DNA of 64,000 nucleotides from Sphingomonas astaxanthinifaciens DSM 22298 (GCF_000711715.1 NZ_JONN01000001.1:992001-1056000); one strand, 5' to 3'; numbered from the stretch's first letter, positions 30,140-39,713 are shown. Numbers and translations are program-made. Notes: a model not told the origin generated them from the sequence alone.

Positions 30140-31446
30140 TCCGCCGCCTCGGCAAGCTGGCCGCCGTTGCGCTCGGCGATGCGGCGCTCGAGCTCGGGGC
30201 GGAAGTGGCGGATGAGGCCCTGGATCGGCCAGGCCGCGGCGTCGCCCAATGCGCAGATGGTGTGGCCCTCGACCTGCTTGGTGACGTCGTGGAGGCGGTC
30301 GATCATGTCGGGCGACGCATCGCCCTCGCGCAGCCGCTCCATGATCCGCCACATCCAGCCGGTGCCCTCGCGGCACGGGGTGCACTGGCCGCAGCTCTCA
30401 TGCTTGTAGAAATAGCTGATGCGGCTGATCGCGCGGACGATGTCGGTCGACTTGTCCATGACGATGACCGCCGCGGTGCCGAGGCCCGAGCCCAGCGCCT
30501 TCAGCCCGTCGAAGTCCATCGGCGCGTCCATGATCTCGGCCGCCGGCACGAGCGGCACCGAGCTTCCGCCGGGGATCACCGCGAGGAGATTGTCCCACCC
30601 GCCGCGAATGCCGCCGCAATGGCGGTCGATCAGCTCGCGGAAGGGGATGCTCATGCTCTCTTCGACGACGCACGGGCGGTTCACGTGGCCCGAGATCTGG
30701 AAGAGCTTGGTGCCCTCGTTCTTCTCGCGACCGAAACCCGCGAACCAGGCCGCGCCGCGCCGCAGGATGGTCGGCACGACCGCGATCGATTCGACGTTGT
30801 TGACCGTGGTCGGGCAGCCGTAGAGGCCCGCGCCCGCCGGGAACGGGGGCTTCAAACGCGGCCGCCCCATCTTGCCCTCGAGGCTCTCGAGCATCGCGGT
30901 CTCTTCGCCGCAGATGTAGGCGCCCGCACCGCGGTGGCAGAAGATGTCGAAGTCGTAGCCCGAGCCCGCGGCATTCTTGCCGACGAGGCCCGCGGCATAG
31001 GCCTCGGCAATCGCCTTCTCGAGCGCCTGCGCCTCGGCGATATATTCGCCGCGGATGTAGATGTAGCAGGCCCGCGCGCGCATCGCGAAGCTGGCGATCA
31101 GCGCGCCTTCGATCAGCTTGTGCGGATCGTGGCGGATGATCTCGCGGTCCTTGCACGAGCCGGGCTCGGACTCGTCGGCGTTGATGACGAGGAAGTTCGG
31201 CTTACCGGGCTTGGGCTCCTTGGGCATGAAGCTCCACTTCATGCCGGTCGGGAAGCCCGCCCCGCCGCGCCCGCGCAGGCCCGACGCCTTGACCGTCTCG
31301 ATGATCGCGTCCTGGCCGACGGCCATCAGCGCTTTCGTATTGTCCCAGTCGCCACGCGCCTGCGCTGCCTTCAGATCGGGCGACTGGAAGCCGTAGACGT
31401 TGGTGAAGATGCGGTCCTTGTCCGCGAGAGGCCCGGTGTAACCCAT
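30136..31446 (-). CDS. nuoF: NADH-quinone oxidoreductase subunit F
   Basis: 436 residues, the NADH- and FMN-binding subunit. [13 protein letters not shown] binds [23 protein letters not shown] is diagnostic, and [14 protein letters not shown] plus a later Cys hold the N3 4Fe-4S cluster. ATG 31446 shares a base with the stop of the 45-residue peptide gene (TGATG). Its end overlaps exported protein X. Confidence 0.97.
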   Translation of the reverse strand: MGYTGPLADKDRIFTNVYGFQSPDLKAAQARGDWDNTKALMAVGQDAIIETVKASGLRGRGGAGFPTGMKWSFMPKEPKPGKPNFLVINADESEPGSCKDREIIRHDPHKLIEGALIASFAMRARACYIYIRGEYIAEAQALEKAIAEAYAAGLVGKNAAGSGYDFDIFCHRGAGAYICGEETAMLESLEGKMGRPRLKPPFPAGAGLYGCPTTVNNVESIAVVPTILRRGAAWFAGFGREKNEGTKLFQISGHVNRPCVVEESMSIPFRELIDRHCGGIRGGWDNLLAVIPGGSSVPLVPAAEIMDAPMDFDGLKALGSGLGTAAVIVMDKSTDIVRAISRISYFYKHESCGQCTPCREGTGWMWRIMERLREGDASPDMIDRLHDVTKQVEGHTICALGDAAAWPIQGLIRHFRPELERRIAERNGGQLAEAAE

Positions 31447-31583
31447 CACATGCCGCCCTGGCTGAGGAAATAGAAAGCCGCGCCGATGATCAGCAGGATC
31501 ACGCCGAACTTCACCACGCCCGCGATGAAGCGGAAGGCGAGGAAGACGAGCAGGAGCGCGACGAGGATGACGGCGATGCTCAT
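31446..31583 (-). CDS. 45-residue membrane peptide between nuoE and nuoF
   Basis: A short gene starting ATG at 31583 and ending TGA at 31446-31448. The product is almost entirely hydrophobic: [19 protein letters not shown], then a short basic turn (VVK), then [16 protein letters not shown]. It could form one long or two short membrane helices. It is tightly coupled on both sides (ATGA with the micro-ORF upstream, TGATG with nuoF), which argues that it is translated. No family recognised. It may be a small accessory membrane protein for complex I; that is inference from position only. Confidence 0.65.
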   Translation of the reverse strand: MSIAVILVALLLVFLAFRFIAGVVKFGVILLIIGAAFYFLSQGGM

Positions 31584-31705
31584 GCGCCTTCACCGCGAAT
31601 AAGATCGTTCGTGCTGAGCGAAGTCGAAGCACGCCCGCGCGAACGCTTGCACCGGCACCCTTCGACTTCGCTCAGGGCGATCGACCCTTGGGAGAAGATC
31701 GTCAT
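31580..31705 (-). other. Micro-ORF (41 codons) across a palindromic repeat, coupled at both ends
   Basis: An open frame from ATG 31705 (overlapping the nuoE TGA) to TGA 31580 (overlapping the ATG of the 45-residue gene). Nearly all of it is repeat sequence, so the peptide itself is probably meaningless. The flanks GGGCGCATGA and AAGGCGCATGA are near-duplicates, as if the repeat had been inserted at an original nuoE/peptide ATGA junction while keeping an open frame. It may preserve translational coupling through the insertion. Confidence 0.5.
31605..31684 (-). repeat. Palindromic intergenic repeat, copy A (nuoE / small peptide junction)
   Basis: Read on the minus strand the left arm is CCTGAGCGAAGTCGAAGG and the right arm CTTCGACTTCGCTCAG, giving a long stem with a loop of about 25 bases. 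It shares arms and orientation with copies at 36411, 44882 and 45984. REP-like; no mobility gene is nearby. Confidence 0.8.
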
Positions 31706-32397
31706 GCGCCCTCGCCCGCCGGCGCCGCATCGGCCCACATCGGGCGATAGTCGTAATTGCGCTCGGTCATCTTCTTGAGGCTGGTCGGGCCGCCCTCGGG
31801 GCAGCTCGTCTGGCGCCCGGTCTGCGACCCGGCCTTGACCGGCTTGCCCGCCGCCAGCGCGTCGAGGATCGCGGCCGTGCTTTCCTCGGTCAAATCCTCG
31901 AAATTGTCGTCGTTGATCTGGACCATGGGCGCGTTGGCGCAGGCGCCGAGGCACTCGACCTCGGTCAGCGTCCACAGGCCGTCGGGGGTCGTCTTCCCCT
32001 TCTTCATGCCCTTGGCGTAGCAGGCCTTGAGGACGTCGTCCGACCCGCGCAGCATGCACGGCGTGGTGCCGCACACCTGGACGTGGAATTTGCCCACCGG
32101 CACCAGGTTGAACATGGTGTAGAAGCTGGCGACCTCCATCGCGCGCACCGGCGGCAAGCCGCACTCGGCGGCGACGAACTCGATCACCGGGATCGGCAGC
32201 CAGCCCTGCGTGCCCGTCTCGGCGCCAACCTGCCGCTGGGCCAGGTCGAGCAGCGGGATCACGGCGCTAGCCTTGCGGCCTTCCGGATACTTACCGAGCG
32301 CGCGCTGGGCTTCGGGCGCATGCGCCGCGTCCCAGGTGAAATTGCCCCAGCGCTCGCGGAGCTCGGGGACGTCGGGGGCAAAGTGACGCTCGGCCAT
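31702..32397 (-). CDS. nuoE: NADH-quinone oxidoreductase subunit E
   Basis: 231 residues, thioredoxin-like 2Fe-2S subunit that works with NuoF. The four ligands lie in [10 protein letters not shown] and CLGACANAP with the usual spacing. The C-terminal region of about 70 residues after the cluster domain is polar and variable. The start ATG 32397 shares a base with the nuoD stop. Confidence 0.96.
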   Translation of the reverse strand: MAERHFAPDVPELRERWGNFTWDAAHAPEAQRALGKYPEGRKASAVIPLLDLAQRQVGAETGTQGWLPIPVIEFVAAECGLPPVRAMEVASFYTMFNLVPVGKFHVQVCGTTPCMLRGSDDVLKACYAKGMKKGKTTPDGLWTLTEVECLGACANAPMVQINDDNFEDLTEESTAAILDALAAGKPVKAGSQTGRQTSCPEGGPTSLKKMTERNYDYRPMWADAAPAGEGA

Positions 32398-33677
32398 TAG
32401 CGGTCACACTCCCCAAATACGATGTCCATCGCGCCGAGCACGGCGGTCGTATCGGCCAGCATGTGACCCTTCATCATGAAGTCCATCGCCTGCAGGTGGC
32501 TGAACGCGGTCGGCCGGATCTTGCAGCGGTAGGGCTTGTTGGTGCCGTCGGCGACGAGATAGACGCCGAATTCGCCCTTGGGGCTCTCGGTCGCGACATA
32601 CACTTCGCCCGCGGGGACGTGATAGCCCTCGGTGTAGAGCTTGAAGTGATGGATGAGCGCTTCCATCGACGTCTTCATCTCGGCGCGCTTGGGCGGGAAG
32701 ACCTTGCGGTCGCTGGTCCCGATCTCGCCCGCGGGCATCTCGCTGAGGCACTGGCGGGCGATCCGCCAGCTCTGGCGGACCTCCTCGACGCGGACCATGA
32801 AGCGGTCGTAGCAGTCGCCGCGGGTGCCGACGGGGACGTCGAACTTCATCCGGTCGTAAACTTCGTAGGGCTGCGACTTGCGGATGTCCCAGGGGATGCC
32901 CGAGCCGCGGATCATCGGCCCCGAGAAGCCCCAGCGAATAGCGTCTTCCTTCGACACGATCGCGATGTCGACGTTGCGCTGCTTGAAGATGCGGTTGTCG
33001 GCGACGAGGCTGATCGCGTCCTCGAACAACTGCAGCCGCGTGTCGAGGAAGCGGCCGATCTCGTCGAACACCTTGGGCGGGATGTCCTGGTGGACGCCGC
33101 CGACCCGGAAGTAATTGGCGTGCATCCGCGCGCCGCTGACGCTCTCGTAAATCTGCATGAGGTCTTCACGCAGCTCGAACAGCCACAGGTTCGGCGTCAT
33201 CGCGCCGACGTCCATGATGTGGGAGCCCAAATTGAGCATGTGGTTCTTGATGCGGGTCAGCTCCGCCATCAGGACCCGGATATATTGGGCGCGGATCGGG
33301 ACCTCGAGGCCCATCAGCTTCTCGGCCGCGAGCACGAAGCTGTGCTCCATGCACATCGGCGAACAGTAATCGAGACGATCGAAATAGGGGATCGCCTGCG
33401 CGTAGGTCTTGTATTCGATCAGCTTCTCGGTGCCGCGGTGGAGCAGCCCGACGTGCGGATCGCAGCGTTCGACGATCTCGCCGTCGAGCTCCATGATCAG
33501 CCGGAGCACGCCGTGCGCGGCCGGGTGCTGGGGCCCGAAGTTGATCGTGTAATTGTTGATGACGTCGTCGCCCGGCTCGGACTGGACGCCGATCTCGACC
33601 GTGCGGGTCTGCTTCTGGATTTCGCTGACCGTCTTGGGATGGTCCTCGAACGGCAGCGTGTCTTGCGTGGTCGGCAT
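32397..33677 (-). CDS. nuoD: NADH-quinone oxidoreductase subunit D
   Basis: 426 residues, 49-kDa subunit forming the quinone pocket with Nuo[16 protein letters not shown] and [19 protein letters not shown] are diagnostic. The extra 30 or so residues before the conserved core (up to TIEIG-like TRTVEIG) are an N-terminal extension; ATG 33677 overlaps the nuoC stop. Strictly in the standard nuo order. Confidence 0.96.
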   Translation of the reverse strand: MPTTQDTLPFEDHPKTVSEIQKQTRTVEIGVQSEPGDDVINNYTINFGPQHPAAHGVLRLIMELDGEIVERCDPHVGLLHRGTEKLIEYKTYAQAIPYFDRLDYCSPMCMEHSFVLAAEKLMGLEVPIRAQYIRVLMAELTRIKNHMLNLGSHIMDVGAMTPNLWLFELREDLMQIYESVSGARMHANYFRVGGVHQDIPPKVFDEIGRFLDTRLQLFEDAISLVADNRIFKQRNVDIAIVSKEDAIRWGFSGPMIRGSGIPWDIRKSQPYEVYDRMKFDVPVGTRGDCYDRFMVRVEEVRQSWRIARQCLSEMPAGEIGTSDRKVFPPKRAEMKTSMEALIHHFKLYTEGYHVPAGEVYVATESPKGEFGVYLVADGTNKPYRCKIRPTAFSHLQAMDFMMKGHMLADTTAVLGAMDIVFGECDR

Positions 33678-34558
33678 TACTGCGCCTCCGGCCCGCTGTT
33701 GGGGGCCTTGTCACCAGGCTTGGGCTCGTCAGTGCCCGTCACCTTGCCGCCGGCCCTGGCGGCCTTGGCGCGGTTGCTCTTGCGCGCTTCGGCCTTGGCT
33801 TCGGCGGCACCGGCGGTGGCCTGGTCCTCGTTGTCGGTCTTGTACGGCTTCTCGCCCTTGCGCTCGCCCGCGCCCGCGGCGGGAGCGACCTTGGGCTCCT
33901 CGGCCTTGGCTGGAGCCGGCGACGGCGCACCGGCGGCCTGCGGCTCGGCCTTTTCGTCGCCGGGCAGCCTGTATTCCGGGCCGTTCCACGGGGTCAGGAA
34001 GTCGAAGCTGCGGAAGTCCTGGGCGAGGCTCACGGGCTCGTAGACCACGCGCTTTTCGGCCTCGGAATAGCGCATCTCGGTGAAGCCGGTCAGCGGGAAG
34101 TCCTTGCGCAGCGGATGGCCCTCGAAACCGTAATCGGTGAGGATTCGGCGAAGGTCCGCGTTCCCTGCGAAGGTCACGCCATAAAGGTCGAACACTTCGC
34201 GCTCGAGCCAGCCGGCGACCGGCCACAAAGTCGTGACGGTCGGCACCGGGGTCCGCTCGTCGGTCCGGACCTTGACCCGGATGCGGCGGTTCTGCGTGAG
34301 GCTGAGGAGGTGGTAGTTGACCTCGAAGCGCTCGGGCGCCTCGGGATAGTCGACCCCGGCGATCTCCATCAGCTGCTGATATTCGAGGCCCGGCGTGTCG
34401 CGTAAGCGGCGGCAGGCCTCGGCAAGGCCCTCGCGCTGCACCGTCAGCGTGATCTCGTCGGCATGGTCCTTGGTCTCGAGGACGAGGCCGACGAGCGCCT
34501 TCTCGGCGGCGGCGATGACGCCCTCGTTGGACGCGGTCCTGGGTGCGGAATGGCTCAC
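33677..34558 (-). CDS. nuoC: NADH-quinone oxidoreductase subunit C, with long charged C-terminal tail
   Basis: 293 residues. Residues 1-205 are the normal 30-kDa subunit ([15 protein letters not shown] and [10 protein letters not shown] are diagnostic). The last 85-90 residues form a low-complexity Ala/Lys/Glu/Pro tail with no predicted fold. NuoC normally ends soon after the PEYRLPG region, so the tail is an addition. The start is GTG 34558, overlapping the nuoB stop (GTGA). Confidence 0.93.
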   Translation of the reverse strand: MSHSAPRTASNEGVIAAAEKALVGLVLETKDHADEITLTVQREGLAEACRRLRDTPGLEYQQLMEIAGVDYPEAPERFEVNYHLLSLTQNRRIRVKVRTDERTPVPTVTTLWPVAGWLEREVFDLYGVTFAGNADLRRILTDYGFEGHPLRKDFPLTGFTEMRYSEAEKRVVYEPVSLAQDFRSFDFLTPWNGPEYRLPGDEKAEPQAAGAPSPAPAKAEEPKVAPAAGAGERKGEKPYKTDNEDQATAGAAEAKAEARKSNRAKAARAGGKVTGTDEPKPGDKAPNSGPEAQ

Positions 34559-35136
34559 CGCTCGATCGTCCCTTCGCGGCGGATCTTCCGCTGCAGCTGC
34601 ATGATCCCGTAGAGCAATGCCTCGGCGGTCGGCGGACAGCCCGGGACATAGATGTCGACCGGCACGATCCGGTCGCAACCGCGAACGACGCTGTAGCTGT
34701 AGTGATAATAGCCGCCGCCATTGGCGCAGCTGCCCATCGAGATGACGTAGCGCGGCTCGGCCATCTGGTCGTAGACCCGGCGAAGCGCCGGCGCCATCTT
34801 GTTGCAGAGCGTGCCGGCGACGATCATCACGTCCGACTGACGCGGGCTCGCGCGCGGGGCGACCCCGAACCGCTCGAGGTCGTAGCGCGGCATGTTGACG
34901 TGGATCATCTCCACCGCGCAGCAGGCGAGGCCGAAGGTCATCCACCACAAAGAGCCCGTCCGGGCCCAGGTGAACAGGTCCTCGGCGGACGTGACCAGGA
35001 AGCCCTTCTCGTCGAGGTCCTTGCCCATCTCGGTCAAGCGGGCATGCTCGGGGCTGCCGGGGGTCAGGCCATAGGCGCGGGCGATCTCCTCCTCGGTCGG
35101 ATGGGGGTTCGCCGCGGGGTCGAGCATCACTCCCAT
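34555..35136 (-). CDS. nuoB: NADH-quinone oxidoreductase subunit B
   Basis: 193 residues holding cluster N2 next to the quinone site. The ligands are in [16 protein letters not shown] and [14 protein letters not shown]. The N-terminal 45 residues are a polar extension before the core ([14 protein letters not shown]). I place the start at ATG 35136, which has an AAGGGAG upstream and overlaps nuoA by ten bases; ATG 35127 (TGATG overlap) is an alternative three residues shorter. Confidence 0.93.
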   Translation of the reverse strand: MGVMLDPAANPHPTEEEIARAYGLTPGSPEHARLTEMGKDLDEKGFLVTSAEDLFTWARTGSLWWMTFGLACCAVEMIHVNMPRYDLERFGVAPRASPRQSDVMIVAGTLCNKMAPALRRVYDQMAEPRYVISMGSCANGGGYYHYSYSVVRGCDRIVPVDIYVPGCPPTAEALLYGIMQLQRKIRREGTIER

Positions 35137-35504
35137 TCGAGCGCTCCCTTCTTCCAGGCATAGGCAAGGCCGAGACCCAGTTCGGCGAGGAACAGCATCA
35201 TCGCCCCCCACCCCATCCAGCCGGTGTCCTTGAGCGTCACCGCCCAGGGAAACAGGAAGGCCGCTTCGAGGTCGAACACGATGAACAGGATCGCGACCAG
35301 GTAGAAGCGGACGTCGAACTGCGAGCGGCTGTCCTCGAAGGCGGGGAAGCCGCACTCATATTCGGTCAGCTTCTCGGCATAGGGCCGGTCGGTGCCGGTG
35401 AACTTGGACGCGATGATCGGCGCGACCACGAAGATGCCGCTCAGTCCCAGGGCGACCGCCAGGAACAGCAGGATCGGCAGATATTGAGCGGCGGTTGAGG
35501 CCAC
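35127..35504 (-). CDS. nuoA: NADH-quinone oxidoreductase subunit A
   Basis: 125 residues with three membrane helices, first gene of the nuo operon. [20 protein letters not shown], the conserved loop, is present. I chose GTG 35504 because a GGAG stands seven bases before it; the in-frame TTG at 35519 lacks a ribosome site. The operon's leader (35505-35587) contains a perfect hairpin. Confidence 0.93.
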   Translation of the reverse strand: MASTAAQYLPILLFLAVALGLSGIFVVAPIIASKFTGTDRPYAEKLTEYECGFPAFEDSRSQFDVRFYLVAILFIVFDLEAAFLFPWAVTLKDTGWMGWGAMMLFLAELGLGLAYAWKKGALEWE

Positions 35505-35530
35505 GAAGAGACTCCGCAAAACAGGCTTGG

Positions 35531-35551
35531 CGGCCCTCTAGAACAGGGCCG
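35531..35551 (-). promoter_or_regulatory. Hairpin in the suhB-nuoA intergenic region
   Basis: A perfect 7-base inverted repeat, CGGCCCT / AGGGCCG, with a 7-base loop, 27 bases before the nuoA GTG. There is no U-run directly after it, so it is a weak terminator for suhB at best. It may be a leader structure or partial attenuator. I see no convincing -35/-10 pair in this 83-base gap. Confidence 0.4.
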
Positions 35552-35587
35552 TTGGAGAGACAACCGGTACTGTGGGCGTAAGTTGCC

Positions 35588-36403
35588 CTAGCCGCGCAGC
35601 GCGCCCGCCACCAGCTTGTGCAGCCGGCTGTGGAGATCGCCGTTGGCGGCGAGATATTCGCGCCGCTCGACCATCCGGTCCTGGCCCCGGAAATCGGAGA
35701 CGAACCCGCCCGCTTCCTTGACCAGAAGGATGCCCGCCGCGCTGTCCCAGATGTCGAGATCGTCTTCCCAGAAGCCGTCCATCCGGCCCGCCGCGACCCA
35801 GGCGAAGTCGAGGCTGGCGGCGCCGAACCGGCGGATCCCGGCGACTTCGGGGGCGATGGCGGCGTAGATCCTGGTCCACTGCGCCGCGTCCGACCGGCCG
35901 AGGTGCGGGATCCCGGTCCCGATCAGCGCCTCGTCGAGGTAGCGCCGCGCCGACACGCGCAGGCGGCGGTCGTGGAGCCAGCTGCCGCGGCCCTTTTCGG
36001 CCCAGAAGGTCTCGTCGGTCAGCGGCTGGTAGACCAGCGCATGGGTGATGTCGGGCTGGCCGTTGGGCTTCTTCTCCTCGACCGCGATCGAGATGGCGAA
36101 GTGCGGGATTCCGTGGAGGAAGTTGGTCGTCCCGTCCAAGGGATCGATGATGAACCGCGGCTTGGCCGGATTGCCCTCGATCGCCCCGCCTTCCTCGAGC
36201 AGGAAGCCCCAGTCGGGCCGGGCCGCGCGCAATTCCTCGACGAGCGTCTGCTCGGCGCGCTTGTCGGCCATGGAGACGAAGTCGCCGGGGCCCTTCTTCG
36301 AGACCTGCAGCTGCTCGACCTCGCCGAAGTCGCGGCGCAGCCGCGGGGCGGCCTTGCGGGCCGCTTTCTGCATGACGGCGATGAGGCCGGAGTGACTTAC
36401 CAA
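35588..36403 (-). CDS. suhB: Inositol monophosphatase family protein
   Basis: 271 residues. Metal-binding motif A DPLDGTTNFLHG and motif B WDSAAGILLVKEAGG are both intact, with the upstream Glu in LLEEGG. Members hydrolyse inositol-1-phosphate or related sugar phosphates, and SuhB-type members also affect RNA processing. The start is TTG 36403: homologous sequence begins VSHSGLI right after it and GGAG lies seven bases upstream, the GGAG being the edge of repeat copy B. An in-frame ATG at 36451 lies inside the repeat and is rejected. Confidence 0.9.
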   Translation of the reverse strand: MVSHSGLIAVMQKAARKAAPRLRRDFGEVEQLQVSKKGPGDFVSMADKRAEQTLVEELRAARPDWGFLLEEGGAIEGNPAKPRFIIDPLDGTTNFLHGIPHFAISIAVEEKKPNGQPDITHALVYQPLTDETFWAEKGRGSWLHDRRLRVSARRYLDEALIGTGIPHLGRSDAAQWTRIYAAIAPEVAGIRRFGAASLDFAWVAAGRMDGFWEDDLDIWDSAAGILLVKEAGGFVSDFRGQDRMVERREYLAANGDLHSRLHKLVAGALRG

Positions 36404-36410
36404 CTTATTT

Positions 36411-36481
36411 CTCCGTTCGTGCCGAGCGAAGTCGAGGCACTGCCCGACCACGTCCCTCGACTTCGCTCGGGACTAACGGCG
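36411..36481 (-). repeat. Palindromic intergenic repeat, copy B (efp / suhB junction)
   Basis: Minus-strand arms CCCGAGCGAAGTCGAGGG and CCTCGACTTCGCTCGG pair over 14-16 bases. The sequence directly downstream, GCACGAACGGAGAA, supplies the GGAG used by suhB. It has the same orientation relative to transcription as the other three copies. Confidence 0.85.
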
Positions 36482-36491
36482 TTCCTTGTCT

Positions 36492-37055
36492 TCAGTCCGC
36501 GCGGCGGACGTAGGTCTGCTCGTAGACGTCGACCACGATCCGGGTGCCGCTCGAAATGTGCGGCGGGACCATGACGCGCACGCCATTGTCGAGGACGGCG
36601 GGCTTGTAGCTCGACGAGGCGGTCTGCCCCTTCACCACCGCGTCGGCCTCGACGATCGTGGCTTCGATGGTGTCGGGAAGCTGCACCGAAATGGCTTCCT
36701 CGTCGTAGAGCTCCATCACCACGTCCATGCCGTCCTGGAGGAAGGCGGCGGCGTCGCCGAGAAGGTCGCGCGGCAGGCTGACCTGGTCGTAGGTTTCCTT
36801 GTCCATGAAGACGAGCATGTCGCCCTCGGGATAAAGGAACTGGAAGTCCTTGGTGTCGAGGCGGACGCGCTCGACCGTCTCGGCCGAGCGGAAGCGGACA
36901 TTGTTCTTGCGACCGTCGCGCAGGTTCTTCAGCTCGACCTGCATGTAGGCGCCGCCCTTGCCGGGCTGGGTGTGCTGGATCTTCACCGCACGCCAGATGC
37001 CGCCTTCATATTCGATGATGTTGCCGGGACGAATGTCCACGCCGCTGATCTTCAT
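36492..37055 (-). CDS. efp: Translation elongation factor P
   Basis: 187 residues, three beta-barrel domains; relieves ribosome stalling at polyproline. The loop [10 protein letters not shown] carries Lys33, equivalent to the lysine that is beta-lysylated in E. coli. No epmA/epmB genes are in the window. The C-terminal domain ([18 protein letters not shown]) is complete. It is followed by the repeat and suhB on the same strand. Confidence 0.96.
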   Translation of the reverse strand: MKISGVDIRPGNIIEYEGGIWRAVKIQHTQPGKGGAYMQVELKNLRDGRKNNVRFRSAETVERVRLDTKDFQFLYPEGDMLVFMDKETYDQVSLPRDLLGDAAAFLQDGMDVVMELYDEEAISVQLPDTIEATIVEADAVVKGQTASSSYKPAVLDNGVRVMVPPHISSGTRIVVDVYEQTYVRRAD

Positions 37056-37114
37056 GGATCGCTACTACCGCTTCTACGAGTTGAAAGAGCCCGGCCGAAA
37101 CCGTGGCGCGCCCC

Positions 37115-37783
37115 CTAGCCTCTCCCGCCTTTCCCGGCAAGCTGCGGGTAGGGATTGATTGGCGTCCCCTGCCACCAGCGCTCGCCCGGTGCCATGCGAT
37201 AGATGGCATAGTGAAGGTGCGGTCCGTCGGGGCTGGCATTGCCGGTCGAGCCGACCATGCCGATCGGATCCCCGCGCCGGATCCGCGCGCCTTCCCTGAG
37301 GGTCGGCGCATAGGAATCGAGATGCGCATAATAATGCATCCAGGCGCCGTCGGACGAGCGGACATAGGCGGAAATCCCGCCCCCGCCGTGCGAGAAGTAG
37401 AGCTTCTCGACCGTCCCGTCGCTGGCCGAGATCACCGGCGTCCCGCGCGGGGCCATGATGTCGATCGCATTGTGGACCCGCGCGCCGCCCGCCCGGCTCT
37501 GCGTGAACGTGTCGGTCAGCTCGCTGGCCTTGATGCCGACCACCGGGATGGCGAGCCCGGTCGGGCCAAGCTGAAGCGGTCCCGTCCGAGCCGGGCTCGC
37601 GACCCTCGGCGCCCCCGCCGCGGCATCGACGCCGACCTGGGATGCCGTTTCCGACAGGACCGCCACGGCGCCCGAGGGCGGATCGGCGCTGCGGGTGACA
37701 TTGTGCCACCACAGCCAGCCGCCCAGCGCCAGCACCGCGAACACCACGGCATTACCGAAGATGCTCAGCGATCTCCCGCTCAT
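37115..37783 (-). CDS. M23 family metallopeptidase, membrane-anchored
   Basis: 222 residues. An N-terminal hydrophobic helix (about 8-27) anchors or exports the protein. The LytM/M23 zinc motifs are HNAIDIMAPRGTPV (about 105) and HLHY (about 192), both intact, so it is probably an active peptidoglycan endopeptidase. It sits next to an L,D-transpeptidase on the same strand, making a small cell-wall group. Confidence 0.88.
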   Translation of the reverse strand: MSGRSLSIFGNAVVFAVLALGGWLWWHNVTRSADPPSGAVAVLSETASQVGVDAAAGAPRVASPARTGPLQLGPTGLAIPVVGIKASELTDTFTQSRAGGARVHNAIDIMAPRGTPVISASDGTVEKLYFSHGGGGISAYVRSSDGAWMHYYAHLDSYAPTLREGARIRRGDPIGMVGSTGNASPDGPHLHYAIYRMAPGERWWQGTPINPYPQLAGKGGRG

Positions 37784-37793
37784 GCCCCGCTCC

Positions 37794-38915
37794 CTAGCCC
37801 TGGAAGATCGCGGTGAAGCCCGGCTTCATCATCCGCGACAGCCGGATCACGTCCCAGTTCGACATGCGGATGCAGCCATGGCTCTCCGCGCGGCCGATGG
37901 TCTCGGGCGCGGGCGTGCCGTGGATCCCGTAATGCTCCTTGGTGAGGTCGAGCCAGGCGACCCCCACCGGCCCGTTGGGCCCCGGCGGAAGCATCTTGTC
38001 GTCGGCGCTCTTGTCCTTGGCGTCCCAGAACAGATTGGGCTGGTAGTGGAAGGGCGGGTCGAAGGCGAAGGTCGGCACTTTCCACTTGCCCAGCGGCAGC
38101 GGATCGTGGGTCGAGCCCATGGTCACCGGGAACTGGGCGACCAGCTTGCCCGGATTGTCGGTGAGCTTGGGCGGGGCGCCGCGGTTCTTCTCGCTGCTGT
38201 AGGCGCCGGCGGGCACCTCGCCCTGATAGACCCGGAGCACGCCCTCGCTCTTGTCGACGACGATGAAATTGCCCTGCGGCTGGGTGGCGTCGACATTGTA
38301 GAGACCGAGCAGGCCCGATTGTTTGTCGTCGATGGCCCCGGCATAGTCGCGCGATTGCGGCAGGATGTTGGGGAGGACCAGCTTCTGGCCGCGCCCGATC
38401 AGCTTGTCTGGCCCGTTCAGCGCAAGGATCGTGTCGGGGGTCGTGTGGAAGCGCTCGGCCAGTTTCTCGAGCATGTTGCGATAGCCGAGGCCCTTGAGCT
38501 TGGCCTGGTCCTCGGGCTTCTTGGGGAAGGGATAGACGAACGGCCCGCCGACGTCGGTGTCGGTCAGTTCGAGCAGCTGGGTCGAACGGCGGTCCTGCTG
38601 GAGCAGCGCCTGGCGGGTCGGCCCGTCGAGTTCGCCCGTCTGCTTGAGGCCTTTGCTCTGCTGGAAGCCGCGCAGCGCCTGCTCGAACACCATGCCCTTC
38701 TTGCCGTCGATCACGCCGCTCGGGAAACCGGCGACATCCAGCAGCACCTGGGCATGGAAGATGGTCGCGTCGATCGGCGAGCCTGCGGTTCCGGGCGGCA
38801 CCCACTGCGCGGCGGTCTTGGGAGCTTTTGCCTCGGGCTGGGCAACGGCCTGCGCGCCGAGCGCCAGGGACAGGACCGACGCGGCTACAAGAGTGGAACG
38901 ACGCAGATTGGACAC
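37794..38915 (-). CDS. L,D-transpeptidase (YkuD) with peptidoglycan-binding domain
   Basis: 373 residues. A signal peptide (to about AQAVAQ) is followed by a PG-binding-like repeat (VLLDVAGFPSGVIDG), a LysM-like segment (FHTTPDTILALNGPD) and a YkuD catalytic domain ending HGTP...ESHGCIRMSNWD with the catalytic Cys and His. It makes 3-3 crosslinks or anchors proteins to peptidoglycan. GTG 38915 is chosen because GAGG lies seven bases upstream; GTG 38921 is an alternative. Confidence 0.9.
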   Translation of the reverse strand: MSNLRRSTLVAASVLSLALGAQAVAQPEAKAPKTAAQWVPPGTAGSPIDATIFHAQVLLDVAGFPSGVIDGKKGMVFEQALRGFQQSKGLKQTGELDGPTRQALLQQDRRSTQLLELTDTDVGGPFVYPFPKKPEDQAKLKGLGYRNMLEKLAERFHTTPDTILALNGPDKLIGRGQKLVLPNILPQSRDYAGAIDDKQSGLLGLYNVDATQPQGNFIVVDKSEGVLRVYQGEVPAGAYSSEKNRGAPPKLTDNPGKLVAQFPVTMGSTHDPLPLGKWKVPTFAFDPPFHYQPNLFWDAKDKSADDKMLPPGPNGPVGVAWLDLTKEHYGIHGTPAPETIGRAESHGCIRMSNWDVIRLSRMMKPGFTAIFQG

Positions 38916-39018
38916 GGGCACACCTCGAACAGAAAGAGTTTGCGTCCGTAACGAGCAAAGCCACGCTTCTTTCCCGTGCCGCCCTTGAGTGGCGGCAAAA
39001 CCGCCCCTAAGCGGCCGC

Positions 39019-39038
39019 GCGGCAGAAGCCTCTGCCGC
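39019..39038 (+). promoter_or_regulatory. Leader hairpin in the divergent region 38916-39062
   Basis: The 147-base gap between divergent cell-envelope genes holds two inverted repeats: GCCGCC/GGCGGC at 38978-38996 and a perfect 8-base stem GCGGCAGA/TCTGCCGC at 39019-39038. The latter lies 24 bases before the outer-membrane protein ATG. It may protect the 5' end of that mRNA. No clear promoter hexamers recognised. Confidence 0.4.
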
Positions 39039-39062
39039 TTTCAACCCAATGGGGGGTAATCA

Positions 39063-39641
39063 ATGCGTACTCTACTCGTGAGCGCGATCGCGCTCGCGGC
39101 CGCTTCGCCCGCGCTGGCTCAGACCACCACCGGCACGCCGAACAATTATGACGGCTTCCGCGGCGAAATTCGTCTCGGCTACGAGACCCCGACCGTCAGC
39201 GGCGACGGCGACGTCTACAAGCTCGGCAGCGCGGTGAGCTACGGCGGCGAGATCGGCTACGACCTCGCGGTCAGCCCGACCGTCACCGTCGGCCCCTATG
39301 CCAGCCTCGAGGAAAGCTCGGTCAAGCTCGAGGACGAAACCAGCAGCGCTGCGATCAAGGTCGGCCGCAACTACCAGCTCGGCGGCCGTATCGGCGTCGG
39401 CCTCGGTGGCGTGCTCGGTTACTTCAAGCTCGGCTACTCGAACATCAAGCTGACCGCGGTCGACACCGGCTTCTCGGCCAGCGACACCAAGGGCGGCATC
39501 GGGGGCGGCCTCGGCGTCGAGGGCAACCTCGGCCGGAACGCCTATGTCGGTGTCGAAGCCAATTACTCCGACTTCGGCAAGTTCGAGGGCATCAACCTGC
39601 AGCGCCGCCAGCTGGCGCTGAAGGGCGGCTTCCGCTTCTGA
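39063..39641 (+). CDS. Outer-membrane beta-barrel (opacity/OmpA-like) protein
   Basis: 192 residues. A classic signal peptide (residues 1-19, ending SPALAQ) is followed by amphipathic strands such as RGEIRLGYETP, GGEIGYDLAVSP and AYVGVEANYSDFG, and a terminal Phe (GFRF) recognised by the BAM machinery. A small porin-like or adhesion/stabilising barrel; ligand unknown. A strong GGGGGG ribosome site precedes the ATG. Its own codon and base use match the neighbours. Confidence 0.85.
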   Translation: MRTLLVSAIALAAASPALAQTTTGTPNNYDGFRGEIRLGYETPTVSGDGDVYKLGSAVSYGGEIGYDLAVSPTVTVGPYASLEESSVKLEDETSSAAIKVGRNYQLGGRIGVGLGGVLGYFKLGYSNIKLTAVDTGFSASDTKGGIGGGLGVEGNLGRNAYVGVEANYSDFGKFEGINLQRRQLALKGGFRF

Positions 39642-39662
39642 GCGGCGGCGCTTTCGAATGAC

Positions 39663-39697
39663 AAAAAAGGGGCGCGCCCGGCAACGGTCGCGCCCCT
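39663..39697 (-). terminator. Intrinsic terminator, minus-strand orientation
   Basis: A 9-base perfect stem AGGGGCGCG/CGCGCCCCT with a 12-base loop is followed on the minus strand by a run of six Ts. On the plus strand no T-run follows, so termination of the outer-membrane protein gene would be weak. The minus-strand gene it could serve is thiE, 660 bases upstream across the HAD gene. Confidence 0.65.
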
Positions 39698-39713
39698 ACC
39701 TCGTTCAGCGGCC

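Noticed and set aside
36404..36451. ATG at 36451 as the suhB start
   Set aside because: It lies in repeat copy B and adds repeat-encoded residues. TTG 36403 has a ribosome site and matches the family N-terminus.
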